Shown here piece by piece: positions 25,745-34,325 of a stretch of DNA of 39,066 bases. The DNA lies in contig CAZFLX010000022.1 of NCBI GenBank assembly GCA_964519885.1, positions 1-39,066 of the forward strand, in the 5' to 3' direction. Position 1 is the first letter of the stretch. Every line of letters starts with the position of its first letter. A program made the position numbers and the translations under genes. Origin of the DNA: GCA-002282575 sp964519885. Lineage in GTDB: Bacteria; Pseudomonadota; Gammaproteobacteria; Thiomicrospirales; Thiomicrospiraceae. The notes below the pieces were generated by a model. That model ran no database searches, had not been told where the DNA came from, and saw only the letters and a list, made by a program, of their open reading frames with translations.

Positions 25745-28700
25745 TGAATCGTTTGATTGATGTGGCACTAACGCAGCGTTTGTTGGTGTGGTTAGTGTTG
25801 CTGGTGTTACTAATCTTAGGTGCTCTGTCGTGGTTTAAAACCCCTATCGATGCTTTTCCTAATGTGACCAGTCCACAGGTTAAAGTGATTTTAAAAGCCC
25901 CGGGCATGACGCCCGAAGAAATTGAAAGTCGCATTACTGCATTGGTTGAAACGGAAATGTTGGGCATTGCGAGACAAAAAAGTCTCAGATCTGTCACTAA
26001 ATATGCTCTGACCGACATTACCGTGACGTTTGAAGATAGCACCGATATTTATTGGGCGCGTCAGCAGGTTGCTGAGCGTTTGAATGGGCTGAGAGACAAA
26101 TTACCTTCTGGCTTAGAGGGCGGCATTGCACCACCCACCACGCCGTTAAGTGATGTGCTGATGTTCACGCTAGATAGTCCAACCCTATCCTTAGCGGAAC
26201 GTCGTCAACTACTCGATTGGGTGATTCGTCCAGCATTACGTACCGTTGCTGGCGTGGCAGATGTGAATGCCTTGGGTGGAGAAGTGCGCAGTTACGAAGT
26301 CGAGCCCGACCCACAACGCATGGTTTCTCACGGTATTACCTTTGCTCAGTTGCAAACGACCTTGGCGCAGAACAATCAAAATGATGGCGCTGGACGCTTG
26401 GTTGAAGGTGAAGAAGTGTTGATTGTGCGCAGTGTGGGTACCTTAAACACCACTCAAGCTATTGCTGCGCTACCGATTCAACAAGCCCAGCATCAGACCA
26501 TTACCATTGGCGATGTGGCCAAAGTCAGACTCGCTAGCCTAACACGATATGGTGGCGTAACGCGTAATGGTGAAGGCGAAACCGTACAAGGCATTGTGCT
26601 AGCGATGACGGGCGTGGACACCAAAGCGGTATTAAATGCCGTCGAGCAAAAATTAGCCAGTTTAGAACCTTCGTTGCCCTCGAGCTTGAGTGTGAATGTT
26701 TTTTATCATCGAGGTCACTTGATTGATCGAGCCATAGCCACCATTAGTCATGCCTTGCTAGAAGCGATTGTTCTGGTGCTGCTGTTGTTAATTGTGTTTT
26801 TAGGTAATTGGCGTGCCGCCTTAACTGTGGCTACCTTGTTGCCTATGGCGCTGATCATCAGTTTTATCTGGCTGTATGCTTTCGGTATTTCGGCCAACTT
26901 AATGAGTTTGGGCGGTTTGGTGATTGCCTTGGGATTGATTGTCGACAATGGTGTGGTGGTGGTTGAAAATATGGTGCATCGGTTAGAGCAATCCTCACAA
27001 GATCGTCTACCGAAACTGCATTTAATGGCTTTGGCGGTTAAAGAAATTGCCTTACCCGTTGGCGTAGGTATGACCATTATTGTGCTGATTTTTTTGCCGT
27101 TGCTGAGTTTAGAAGAAATTGAAGGCAAACTCTTTAAGCCGGTTGCGTTGAGTATTATTTTTACCCTCATTTCGGCCTTGTTGCTGGCTTTGTTGGTGTT
27201 GCCAACCATTGCCGCTCAGTTGATTCAACATCGTCAGTCTCGTCAGCTAGAGTGGTTAGTTCGGCTCGAAAAGGCTTACGAGCGTTCACTCGTTCGCTTA
27301 CAAAAGCATACCTTTTCATTGTTGACTTTAGCCTGTGTGGCCTTGGTGGGGGCTGTTTTACTGTTTGGGCAAATCGGAAAAATCTTTTTGCCCACGATGG
27401 ACGAAGGAGATTTGATTGTTCAACTAGAAAAAACGCCGTCGATTAACCTGACTGACTCTTTGGCCTTGGATGGACGTGTTCAACAAGCCTTGCTGGCACA
27501 GGTTCCTGAAATTAGTGCCATTATTGCGCGTGCCGGGTCGGATGAAATTGGTCTGGATCCGATGGGGTTAAATGACACAGATACCTTTGTGAGTTTGTAT
27601 CCAGCCGACACCTGGCGCAAACCTTATGATAAAGAAGCAGTAAAGCAAGCCATTCAGCAGGTGTTAACGCAATTTCCGGGTATTAACACCACCCTAACTC
27701 AGCCGATTGAAATGCGTGTGTCGGAAATGCTGACAGGTACGCGAGGTGATATTGCCATTAAGGTGTATGGCAGTGATAGTCATCAATTGACCCAATTGGC
27801 GGGTCGTATTGCTGAGCGGTTACAGGGCATGGAAGGGGTGAGTGAAATTTTTACCCCAGCTAATGATGGATTACAGTATTTGACCTTTAGCTTAGATCAC
27901 GAAAAAATCCGTTATTACGGACTCAGTGTCGATGAGTTACAAACTTATCTGCGTAGTCAGCTGGAAGGTGTGCCAGCTGGTACTGTGTATGAGGCGAATC
28001 GGCGCACCCCCATTATGTTACGTGGTGCAGGGGTGTTGGATGAGTCATTAAGTGATTTAGCTGACTTGCCGATTCCGAATGCGCAGGCTTCAGGGCTGTT
28101 ATTAGGTGACTTAGCACAGGGTCAACGCAGCGAGTCGGCCGTATCGATCAGTCGAGAGCAAGGACAGCGGTTTGCGGTGGTGTTGGTCAATGTGGCAGAG
28201 CGAGATTTAAGCAGTGTGGTGGCTGAATCTCAGCAAAGGTTGCAGGGGTTGGGCTTGCCCGAAGGTTATCATCTGGTATTTGGTGGTCAGTTTGAAAATC
28301 AACAAAGGGTTAATCAACGCTTGAGCTGGCTGATTCCCTTGGGGATAGTGTTTATTGCCTTGTTACTGGTGGTTACCCTAAAACGTTGGTCGACCACAGC
28401 GCTTGCGCTTTCGACCATCCCGTTTGCTCTGATTGGTGGGGTTGTTGCGCTGTATTTGAGTGGCGAATACCTGTCTTTACCTGCCTCTATTGGTTTCATC
28501 GCTTTATTGGGAATTGCTATTCTGAATGGTGTGGTGATGTTAGATACCTTTAATAAGTTAGAAAGAGAAGGGGTTAACTCAAGTCAAATTTACATTGAGG
28601 GCGCCAAGCGTCGTTTAAGACCTGTGCTCATGACTGCCAGTATTGCAGCCTTGGGGTTGGTGCCCTTAGTGTTTGCCACAGGTCCTGGCTCTGAAATTCA

Positions 28701-28824
28701 GAGACCACTCGCCATCGTCATTATTGGTGGATTGGTGACCTCGACGCTGTTGACCTTGGTGTTGCTGCCGTTGCTTTATCAACAATTTGTGAGAAAAAAC
28801 CATGTCACATCTTCAACGCGTTGA
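25741..28824 (+). CDS. Heavy-metal efflux RND transporter (CzcA/CusA family)
   Basis: A proton-driven inner-membrane pump of 1027 residues with two repeats of six helices and large periplasmic loops. N-terminal TPIDAFPNVTSPQVKVILKA and EDSTDIYWARQQVAERL are hallmarks of the heavy-metal branch (HME-RND). TM4 reads ALGLIVDNGVVVVEN: the Asp and Glu matching CzcA D408 and E415 are present, but the D402 position is Ala, as in CusA-like members. Substrate could be Cu+/Ag+ or another cation; sequence alone does not settle it. The start at 25741 overlaps the adaptor stop. No outer-membrane channel gene is adjacent. Confidence 0.93.
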   Translation: MMNRLIDVALTQRLLVWLVLLVLLILGALSWFKTPIDAFPNVTSPQVKVILKAPGMTPEEIESRITALVETEMLGIARQKSLRSVTKYALTDITVTFEDSTDIYWARQQVAERLNGLRDKLPSGLEGGIAPPTTPLSDVLMFTLDSPTLSLAERRQLLDWVIRPALRTVAGVADVNALGGEVRSYEVEPDPQRMVSHGITFAQLQTTLAQNNQNDGAGRLVEGEEVLIVRSVGTLNTTQAIAALPIQQAQHQTITIGDVAKVRLASLTRYGGVTRNGEGETVQGIVLAMTGVDTKAVLNAVEQKLASLEPSLPSSLSVNVFYHRGHLIDRAIATISHALLEAIVLVLLLLIVFLGNWRAALTVATLLPMALIISFIWLYAFGISANLMSLGGLVIALGLIVDNGVVVVENMVHRLEQSSQDRLPKLHLMALAVKEIALPVGVGMTIIVLIFLPLLSLEEIEGKLFKPVALSIIFTLISALLLALLVLPTIAAQLIQHRQSRQLEWLVRLEKAYERSLVRLQKHTFSLLTLACVALVGAVLLFGQIGKIFLPTMDEGDLIVQLEKTPSINLTDSLALDGRVQQALLAQVPEISAIIARAGSDEIGLDPMGLNDTDTFVSLYPADTWRKPYDKEAVKQAIQQVLTQFPGINTTLTQPIEMRVSEMLTGTRGDIAIKVYGSDSHQLTQLAGRIAERLQGMEGVSEIFTPANDGLQYLTFSLDHEKIRYYGLSVDELQTYLRSQLEGVPAGTVYEANRRTPIMLRGAGVLDESLSDLADLPIPNAQASGLLLGDLAQGQRSESAVSISREQGQRFAVVLVNVAERDLSSVVAESQQRLQGLGLPEGYHLVFGGQFENQQRVNQRLSWLIPLGIVFIALLLVVTLKRWSTTALALSTIPFALIGGVVALYLSGEYLSLPASIGFIALLGIAILNGVVMLDTFNKLEREGVNSSQIYIEGAKRRLRPVLMTASIAALGLVPLVFATGPGSEIQRPLAIVIIGGLVTSTLLTLVLLPLLYQQFVRKNHVTSSTR

Positions 28825-29074
28825 GTTAACTTGCTCTGCCGAACATTATGAATTTTGGTTACATTGGTTGTTGGCAGCCTACCAAGGCGTGATGGATGTC
28901 ATGCCGATTCGACGCTATGGCTTAGCCGCTGAGCAGTTAACACGCGCTGAACAAGTGAAAGGTTATGCAGCCTATTTTCGTTTTAACCTAACCCTTTCGG
29001 CAGCTGAGTGGGAGACGTTAACACACGCCATGCAACAGCAAAAAGTGCCGATTGAAGTGAATAGGGTGTCATGA
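28802..29074 (+). CDS. DUF3240-like small protein of the efflux operon
   Basis: A 90-residue soluble protein with no signal peptide, overlapping the pump gene by 23 bp. It matches, by overall pattern (short beta/alpha unit, an AEQVKGYAAYFRF block in place of the usual AEQVxG...), small proteins called DUF3240 that commonly follow HME-RND pump genes. A ferredoxin-like PII fold is plausible for its size; a role in sensing or modulating the pump is inference. It ends the plus-strand operon. Confidence 0.72.
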   Translation: MSHLQRVELTCSAEHYEFWLHWLLAAYQGVMDVMPIRRYGLAAEQLTRAEQVKGYAAYFRFNLTLSAAEWETLTHAMQQQKVPIEVNRVS

Positions 29075-29091
29075 GGCTGATGTGAGACAAC

Positions 29092-29150
29092 AAAACCCCA
29101 ACCAACCTTGTCTTGCTAAAGGGTGTGGTTGGGGGGAAGAAAGTTTTTTT
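29092..29150. terminator. Bidirectional terminator between convergent operons
   Basis: CCCCAACCA (29096-29104) and TGGTTGGGG (29126-29134) form a 9-bp stem with a 21-base loop. On the minus strand the stem is followed at once by TTTTG, good for ending the FccB transcript. On the plus strand a run of seven T starts 9 bases later. Confidence 0.65.
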
Positions 29151-29165
29151 AAGCCTGGATCGAAA

Positions 29166-30518
29166 TCAGTTAAAACTGTCGTTCATCAGCGTGGTGAACC
29201 AAGTGTTCATGCGTGAAAAGTTTTTCGTGGTGATGCTGTCAGCTTCAACGGCGGTGTCGGTAAAATTGCCATTAGCCCATAAGCGCATGGTTTTGCTGGC
29301 GCTATCATATTGGTAAACGCCCGTCAACCAGCTGGCGGTGGTGTTAGTAATCGGCGAATAACATGCTGAGTTGGTAACGGGTGCTGCATCGGGTGCTTGA
29401 TTTTGGAAAGCGCGAACAATGGCATCTGCACAGACTTTCGCTTCTTGATTGGCAATATGTCCTGCTTTGGGTTGTGTCGTGCTACTGGCATCACCAATAA
29501 TATGTACGCCTGCCATATTCGCAACCGTTGATTCGTAGTTGAGCACATTCACAGGCGCCCAGCGTCCACCGTTACATAAGTTTGTCATGATATTGGGCGC
29601 ACGATGAGGCGGAATTAAGCTAATCACTTTCGCATTAATACTGTTAGTGCCGTTGTAAGTGACTGTACCCGAGCCGTCGTTATTGGCGCTTTTGGTCACA
29701 CTAATACCCGTGACATTCGGAATATATTGAATATAACCTGCGTGGATGCTGTTAAACGCGGTGGTAAAACTGTGGGCTTCGGCTTGAATAGCGGGGTTTT
29801 CATCCAAAATAATCACTTTTGCCCCTGTTCTTCCACGCGATTTTAGGTAGTCGGCGACCAAACAAGCACGCTCATAAGGACCGGGTGGACAACGATAGGG
29901 TTTGGCGGGAATGCTCATTACAAAGGTATCGTTGTTACCCATGTTCGCGACTAGGCTAGCCAGTTTAGCGGTTTGTGCGCCTGCTTGCCAAGCGTGGGGA
30001 TAGTTACCCGCGTAGTCGGTTGCGGTTAAACCATAGGCCTCATCCATTTGAATGCCAGGGGCAAAGATGAGCTTATCGTAAGTTAGGCTGCTATTATCGG
30101 ACAAGGTGACAATTTTTTGGCTGTTATCGAAGCTGACCAAGCTTGCTTGTTTTAAGGTGACGCCGTAATTACTGACGAGGTTGGCATAGCTAAAGTTGAG
30201 GTCGGTCATTTTACGTCCCGCTGACAAAACCAAATTGCTCATGATATTAGAGACATAAATAGGGTTAGGCTCAACTAAGGTAACGCTGATACCGCTACCA
30301 CCCCATAAGCGCAAATACTTGGCTGCGGTGACACCCGCCATGCCGCCACCGACAACAATCACATGCTTATTATTAATGCCCGTATTGGCTAGGGTAAAAC
30401 GAATATTGTTGTTGGTGCTTTTGTTGTCATCTTCGTCATCGTCCGAAAATGCTAAGCTAGGCATTAGGCCAACACCAGCGGTTAGCATCAGTTTATGTAA
30501 AAAAGTTCTTCTGTCCAT
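29166..30518 (-). CDS. fccB: Flavocytochrome c sulfide dehydrogenase flavoprotein (FccB-like)
   Basis: A periplasmic FAD enzyme that oxidises sulfide and passes electrons to a cytochrome c. The 450 residues open with a twin-arginine signal (MDRRTFLHKLMLTAG), then an Asp/Asn-rich stretch (about 26-38) and the FAD Rossmann motif HVIVVGGGMAGVTAAKYL. Conserved cysteines sit in YRCPPGPYERA and NLCNGGRW, where the redox-active disulfide of FccB lies. The C-terminal third has the FCSD flavin-binding pattern (ACYSPITNTTASWLTGVY). A related sulfide:quinone reductase is less likely because of the Tat signal and the cytochrome genes immediately upstream. Confidence 0.88.
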   Translation of the reverse strand: MDRRTFLHKLMLTAGVGLMPSLAFSDDDEDDNKSTNNNIRFTLANTGINNKHVIVVGGGMAGVTAAKYLRLWGGSGISVTLVEPNPIYVSNIMSNLVLSAGRKMTDLNFSYANLVSNYGVTLKQASLVSFDNSQKIVTLSDNSSLTYDKLIFAPGIQMDEAYGLTATDYAGNYPHAWQAGAQTAKLASLVANMGNNDTFVMSIPAKPYRCPPGPYERACLVADYLKSRGRTGAKVIILDENPAIQAEAHSFTTAFNSIHAGYIQYIPNVTGISVTKSANNDGSGTVTYNGTNSINAKVISLIPPHRAPNIMTNLCNGGRWAPVNVLNYESTVANMAGVHIIGDASSTTQPKAGHIANQEAKVCADAIVRAFQNQAPDAAPVTNSACYSPITNTTASWLTGVYQYDSASKTMRLWANGNFTDTAVEADSITTKNFSRMNTWFTTLMNDSFN

Positions 30519-30529
30519 GATTGAATTTC

Positions 30530-30868
30530 CTATCTTTGTGGCGTGACTTGGATGCTGGCAAGATAACCTGCTAAATCCCAGAGTTGTTCTTTGGTGTAGC
30601 CTTTGGCATGCACCACCATTTCTTTGTTTTTGAACTTGAAGCGCTGTTCCATCATTTCGGCAAAGGTACTGATTTGAGTCACGCCTGTTAGACGCTCAAA
30701 ACCGCCGACGCCCTGTGTGTTGTGACACTGAAAACAGTTAGAAGCGAGTAAGCGTCCTTTGCTGATATTGGGACTATCGACAGTGGCATTAGTGAGTGCT
30801 TGATGACCATCGGCATAAGCTTGAGCGCTAAACACGAGCGCTGTGCAACAAATGATGAGTGCTTTCAT
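30530..30868 (-). CDS. Monohaem class I cytochrome c (FccA-like partner)
   Basis: The 112-residue exported protein has signal peptide MKALIICCTALVFSAQAYA and one haem site, CFQCH, in GRLLASNCFQCHNTQGVGGFERLTG. A Met in NKEMVVHAKGY is the likely sixth ligand. It lies 11 bp ahead of the FccB start and 5 bp after the upstream lipoprotein gene, in the position of FccA. Classical FccA has two haems; this has one, so it resembles the monohaem type. The haem domain is closely similar to the C-terminus of the neighbouring lipoprotein. Confidence 0.9.
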   Translation of the reverse strand: MKALIICCTALVFSAQAYADGHQALTNATVDSPNISKGRLLASNCFQCHNTQGVGGFERLTGVTQISTFAEMMEQRFKFKNKEMVVHAKGYTKEQLWDLAGYLASIQVTPQR

Positions 30869-30873
30869 GATGA

Positions 30874-31815
30874 CTAGCGCACTTGGTTAAGGTAGTTAAT
30901 CAGGCTTTGTAATTGAGCATCGTTATAGCCCTGACCATGAGGTGCCATAATGTCGCTACTCGGTGTTTTACCACGATATTCGTAGACTTCACTGGCTTCG
31001 CCCCCCGATATGCGCTCGAACCCGCCTGTACCATTAGTGCCGTGGCATTGAAAACAGTTGGAAGCCAATAAGCGACCATTGTCGGTGCTGGTGATAGGTT
31101 GAGTCATAACTGTCGTGGAAGTATTGGTGTTGATGACAGGACCATAGGCTTTAGCATCTTTATAACGTTTGCGCGGTTCGTCATCGTCATTATCGTCATC
31201 GAAATGTTGATACAAGTCATCATCATCGTCTTTAACACGTCTAAAGTCTCGACCATTACTGCTGGCATAAGCATAGAGGGCCGCAGTACGTGCGTAGGTT
31301 TCTGGGTCTGTGTTGTAAGCCGTGACAGGATCTTGATAAATGCCATTGCTGCTGATACCCAAGCGTGTGGCAACTCTTTCTTTGGCGAGCGTTAGGCTCA
31401 TGTTATCTAAGCTAACGTAGGCATGGACCAGACTGGTGGTTGGCGTGACGAATTGCAGAACTAAGCTGGTATCGACAACGCTGGTTAATGGGGTAGTTAA
31501 TTGTATGCCTGTATCGGCATCAACCCCACCGAGTACCAGTAGTGTTTTACCGTTGGTTTCGGCAATGTTAGCAACGCTCAGGCTAAATCCACCATTATTG
31601 CCTGTTGTTGCCGTTGGCTCACCGTTATCGCACAAGCCATTATTATTGAAATCAATACACACAGTAGCACCGATAATATAACCATCAATTGCGGTGCCGC
31701 TGAGTGTGGTTGCAGTTGGTGTTATGTTAGTATCTGTGGTGTTACTGGTGCTTCCACCACCGCCACAACCAGAGATTGCGATGCAGCCCGCTAGGGGCAA
31801 AGCCCATTTTTGCAT
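30874..31815 (-). CDS. Lipoprotein with C-terminal cytochrome c domain
   Basis: A 313-residue lipoprotein (signal MQKWALPLAGCIAISGC, Cys17, then GGGGSTSN linker). The N-terminal part contains GTAIDGYIIGATVCIDFNNNG, a small beta-sandwich with an EF-hand-like D-x-N-x-N loop. Next is a TPTTSLVHAYVS...AKERVATRLG segment, and a highly acidic region (about 200-215). The last 70 residues form a cytochrome c domain with GRLLASNCFQCHGTNGTGGFERISG and a Met in DIMAPHGQGY. It is the first gene of the fccB operon. It probably anchors an electron carrier at a membrane; which acceptor it serves is unknown. Confidence 0.83.
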   Translation of the reverse strand: MQKWALPLAGCIAISGCGGGGSTSNTTDTNITPTATTLSGTAIDGYIIGATVCIDFNNNGLCDNGEPTATTGNNGGFSLSVANIAETNGKTLLVLGGVDADTGIQLTTPLTSVVDTSLVLQFVTPTTSLVHAYVSLDNMSLTLAKERVATRLGISSNGIYQDPVTAYNTDPETYARTAALYAYASSNGRDFRRVKDDDDDLYQHFDDDNDDDEPRKRYKDAKAYGPVINTNTSTTVMTQPITSTDNGRLLASNCFQCHGTNGTGGFERISGGEASEVYEYRGKTPSSDIMAPHGQGYNDAQLQSLINYLNQVR

Positions 31816-31971
31816 GGTGTGTTTATCCTTTTATCCGTGTTACACTTACTAACCATCGTGGTCAAGGGTTAATCTACGTCAGGTCGCTCAATTTGTGATG
31901 TCGCAGATGATGCAAAATCAGCTTTTATGACGTTATAAGACAGATGTCGGATAGCAGTAAGGATGTAAATA

Positions 31972-32484
31972 GTGTGGTTTAACAGCAATTTATTATTTTT
32001 CGTAGTGTTTTTGTTGACCATGCTGGGTAATGGTTGGGATGCTTGGGATGACTTGTCTCATCATGGTGCATCGGCGCATTTAAGCATTAATATTTTATTG
32101 GCCATTTTTGCCTTTGTCGGCATGGTGGTATTGTGGCGACAGTTCTCGCGTCGTGGGTTGGAATTGGCTATGGCACGCGATGCCTTGCAAGCGGCGCAAG
32201 TGTCTTTGGGTAAAACCGAGGAAAAAACAGCACGATTAATGGGCGAGTTGTCCGCCATTATTCATCGACAATTTGATACTTGGCATTTATCGGACGCAGA
32301 AAAAGAAATTGCCTTGTTGTTGCTCAAAGGCTTGTCTTTAGAAGAAATTGCAGCGGTTCGGAGCCGTTCAGAAAAAACCGTGCGTCAGCAGGCTTCAGCG
32401 ATTTACACCAAAGCGGGCGTTTCAGGCAGGCATGCACTGTCGGCCTATTTTTTTGAAGACTTATTGACGGATAAACCGAGTTGA
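31972..32484 (+). CDS. Membrane-anchored LuxR-type transcriptional regulator, GTG start
   Basis: A 170-residue regulator with two N-terminal membrane helices (about 6-19 and 38-55) joined by a short His/Asp-containing loop (WDAWDDLSHHGASAH). A coiled-coil linker (about 60-100) follows, then a C-terminal LuxR/GerE HTH (LSDAEKEIALLLLKGLSLEEIAAV, then SEKTVRQQASAIYTKAGVSGRHALSAYF). There is no receiver or ligand-binding domain. The GTG at 31972 has an AAGGAT site. It lies divergently from the cytochrome-lipoprotein/fccB operon across 156 bp, so that operon is its likely target. A metal or redox signal through the loop is inference. Confidence 0.85.
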   Translation: MWFNSNLLFFVVFLLTMLGNGWDAWDDLSHHGASAHLSINILLAIFAFVGMVVLWRQFSRRGLELAMARDALQAAQVSLGKTEEKTARLMGELSAIIHRQFDTWHLSDAEKEIALLLLKGLSLEEIAAVRSRSEKTVRQQASAIYTKAGVSGRHALSAYFFEDLLTDKPS

Positions 32485-32497
32485 ACGAGTTCAATGC

Positions 32498-32549
32498 AAA
32501 AATCCCTTTCTAACATCTCACCTTGTTTAAGGATGAGACTAGAAAGGGA
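32498..32549 (-). terminator. Long-stem terminator between convergent genes
   Basis: TCCCTTTCTA (32503-32512) pairs with TAGAAAGGGA (32540-32549). Inner pairs TCTCA/TGAGA and CCTT/AAGG extend the hairpin to about 19 bp with a GTTT loop. On the minus strand it is followed by TTTTT (32502-32498), so it should terminate the DUF2202 transcript; it may also stop the regulator transcript from the other side. Confidence 0.8.
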
Positions 32550-32583
32550 AGTCAGAGATTTTCACACGGCTGAGTACTTTGTT

Positions 32584-33891
32584 TTAAGGCTTACCACCCC
32601 CAGCGGTACTGGTATCGGGAAAGCGAGAACCATCAACCCCCGCACTTAAACAGCCATTGGTAACACCTGCTTTTTTCAGCGCATTGTCGAACGACCAATA
32701 ATGGTTGTAGCTACCCGCACGCAGTATCTCGAAAAAGGTTACCAAGTCTTTGGCACTGCCTGCGTCAATAATATCTTGATCTAAGTCGGTTACGTCGGTT
32801 ACTTCGACTTTACAGCCAGCTTGTAATGACGCGGTTGCAGAGGCAATTCCTTCACGATACAAGGTATCGTAGAGCGTTTGTAATTCAGGTAGGGTAAACA
32901 CACCTGCTGGCATTTCACTTAATTGCGAAATAGGTGTGGTTGGGTGAGCCAGATTATAGTTGTCAATCACTGCCTGTGTTTGACTGTATTTAGCCAGTAG
33001 CGCTTCCATACTGCCAACATGCTGGGTTTCGGCATTGGTAGCAATGTTTTTTAACGAGTTGGCTGGATAAACTGCATTTAAGGCGAGGTACAGGTCTTTA
33101 GCTAGTTTTTCTTCATTCCACATGTAGTGCAAGCTGTGAAGCTGTGCCTCTGTGAGTGTATAGACGGGCAGGCTGTTTAACACGGTAATTAAATTACTTT
33201 GGTTGGCTGTGTCTAAGGTTTCGCTGACCATTTGTTCATTTAAACTGGCACTGAGTTCGGTCATTAACACCTGCTCTAACTGTGTCGCTGTAGCCGTTGA
33301 TGCTTGATACTGGGCAATGCGGGTTTGAATCGCCGTGGTTAAACTGTTAAATGTCTCAAGGCTGAGTTGAGATAAATCGGTAGTTGTGTTTTGCGCCCAA
33401 TAGCGATAAAGTTCGTCGCTTAATGCGGCGATCATTTTATCGTTACTGGGAAGGTTGTAGGCTAATTGGCTTTCAGTAAAACCTAAGGTAATGAGCTTAT
33501 CTTTAATGGCAGTATTACTTGCCAGAGTCGAAGCAAGGGTGACAGCTTGACCGCTGCTCATACTGCGTAAACTCAATTCACCCGCTTTAACATCGCCAGC
33601 ATCGATAATACCATTGCGATTCACGTCGATGTAACCGCCTGTGGTTTTGAGCGGATAGGCAGGGATATTATTGGTGAAGGCATAGTTGCCATTACCTAAG
33701 CTGTTGGCGGGAAAGCCGTGTGCATCAAGAAGATTGGTGAAGAGTAAGGGGCCGCGTTCAACGCTATAAGTGGCTGAAGTGGCAGGGGCGTTGCCACCGC
33801 CTCCTGCTCCACCTCCAGCTGTGCTACCGCCACCGCAGGCGGTTAATAGGCCGCTGGTCATTAACATGGCAATCGCGTAATGAAGTTTCAT
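32584..33891 (-). CDS. Lipoprotein with DUF2202 (ferritin-like) domain
   Basis: A 435-residue lipoprotein with signal MKLHYAIAMLMTSGLLTAC (Cys19) followed by a Gly-rich linker. Residues about 85-100 (GYIDVNRNGIIDAGD) form a dockerin-like D-x-N-x-N calcium loop. The C-terminal half is a DUF2202 domain: LHYMWNEEKLAKDLYLALN and NAETQHVGSMEALLAKY, with the EE and QH positions that resemble ferritin-like metal ligands. The biochemical role of the family is unknown; a periplasmic or surface metal-binding or redox role is inference. It lies 57 bp behind the Gln/Gly-rich peptide gene, likely in one transcript. Confidence 0.87.
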   Translation of the reverse strand: MKLHYAIAMLMTSGLLTACGGGSTAGGGAGGGGNAPATSATYSVERGPLLFTNLLDAHGFPANSLGNGNYAFTNNIPAYPLKTTGGYIDVNRNGIIDAGDVKAGELSLRSMSSGQAVTLASTLASNTAIKDKLITLGFTESQLAYNLPSNDKMIAALSDELYRYWAQNTTTDLSQLSLETFNSLTTAIQTRIAQYQASTATATQLEQVLMTELSASLNEQMVSETLDTANQSNLITVLNSLPVYTLTEAQLHSLHYMWNEEKLAKDLYLALNAVYPANSLKNIATNAETQHVGSMEALLAKYSQTQAVIDNYNLAHPTTPISQLSEMPAGVFTLPELQTLYDTLYREGIASATASLQAGCKVEVTDVTDLDQDIIDAGSAKDLVTFFEILRAGSYNHYWSFDNALKKAGVTNGCLSAGVDGSRFPDTSTAGGGKP

Positions 33892-33948
33892 GATGATGTT
33901 GTTCCTAAAAGCTGGGTTGATTCTGTGGTTTGATACGAAAAGGTGGAC

Positions 33949-34227
33949 TTAATAGCTACTCGAATGCTGTCCTTTACCCTTGCCCTGACCACCGCCTTGA
34001 CCATATTTAGCACCACCGCCTTGTCCGCCACCTTGACCTTTTCCTTGCTGTTGGCGTTCACTGTTGGCTTGTTGTTGACGCTGGTTGTCTTGTTGCCATG
34101 AGTTGTCACGCTGTTGCTGTTGTTGATATTCGTTACGACCTGGTGATACGAGGGTGTCATCGGCAAAAGTAACTAAGCTGGTGAATAGTCCCATGCCAGC
34201 CATTAAGGGTAATACTGCGTTTTTCAT
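33949..34227 (-). CDS. Small exported Gln/Gly-rich low-complexity protein
   Basis: The 92-residue protein has a clear signal peptide (MKNAVLPLMAGMGLFTSLVTFA, cleavage near 22). The mature segment is rich in Gln (runs of five) and then Gly, Gln and Lys, ending in His-Ser-Ser-Ser-Tyr. No family is recognised. An AAGGAAACTCC ribosome site precedes the ATG. It is divergent from the response regulator gene across a 98-bp gap and precedes the DUF2202 lipoprotein. A different frame over the same DNA (33888-34166) has no signal and no start support. Confidence 0.78.
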   Translation of the reverse strand: MKNAVLPLMAGMGLFTSLVTFADDTLVSPGRNEYQQQQQRDNSWQQDNQRQQQANSERQQQGKGQGGGQGGGAKYGQGGGQGKGKGQHSSSY

Positions 34228-34325
34228 AAAGGAAACTCCGTGGTTGAGTGATTGAATATTTGCTTGACGTTTGTCGTTGCGATGGTGCTATTATTGAAAA
34301 AAGGTTTTTCAAAAGTGTTTCAAAA

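Noticed and set aside
33888..34166. Second frame over the Gln/Gly-rich peptide gene
   Set aside because: It is a frame shadow rich in Asn, Val and Lys without a signal peptide or start context; the other frame has both.
34248..34325. N-terminal extension of the response regulator
   Set aside because: The added 26 residues do not resemble a receiver domain start and lie in the divergent promoter gap.
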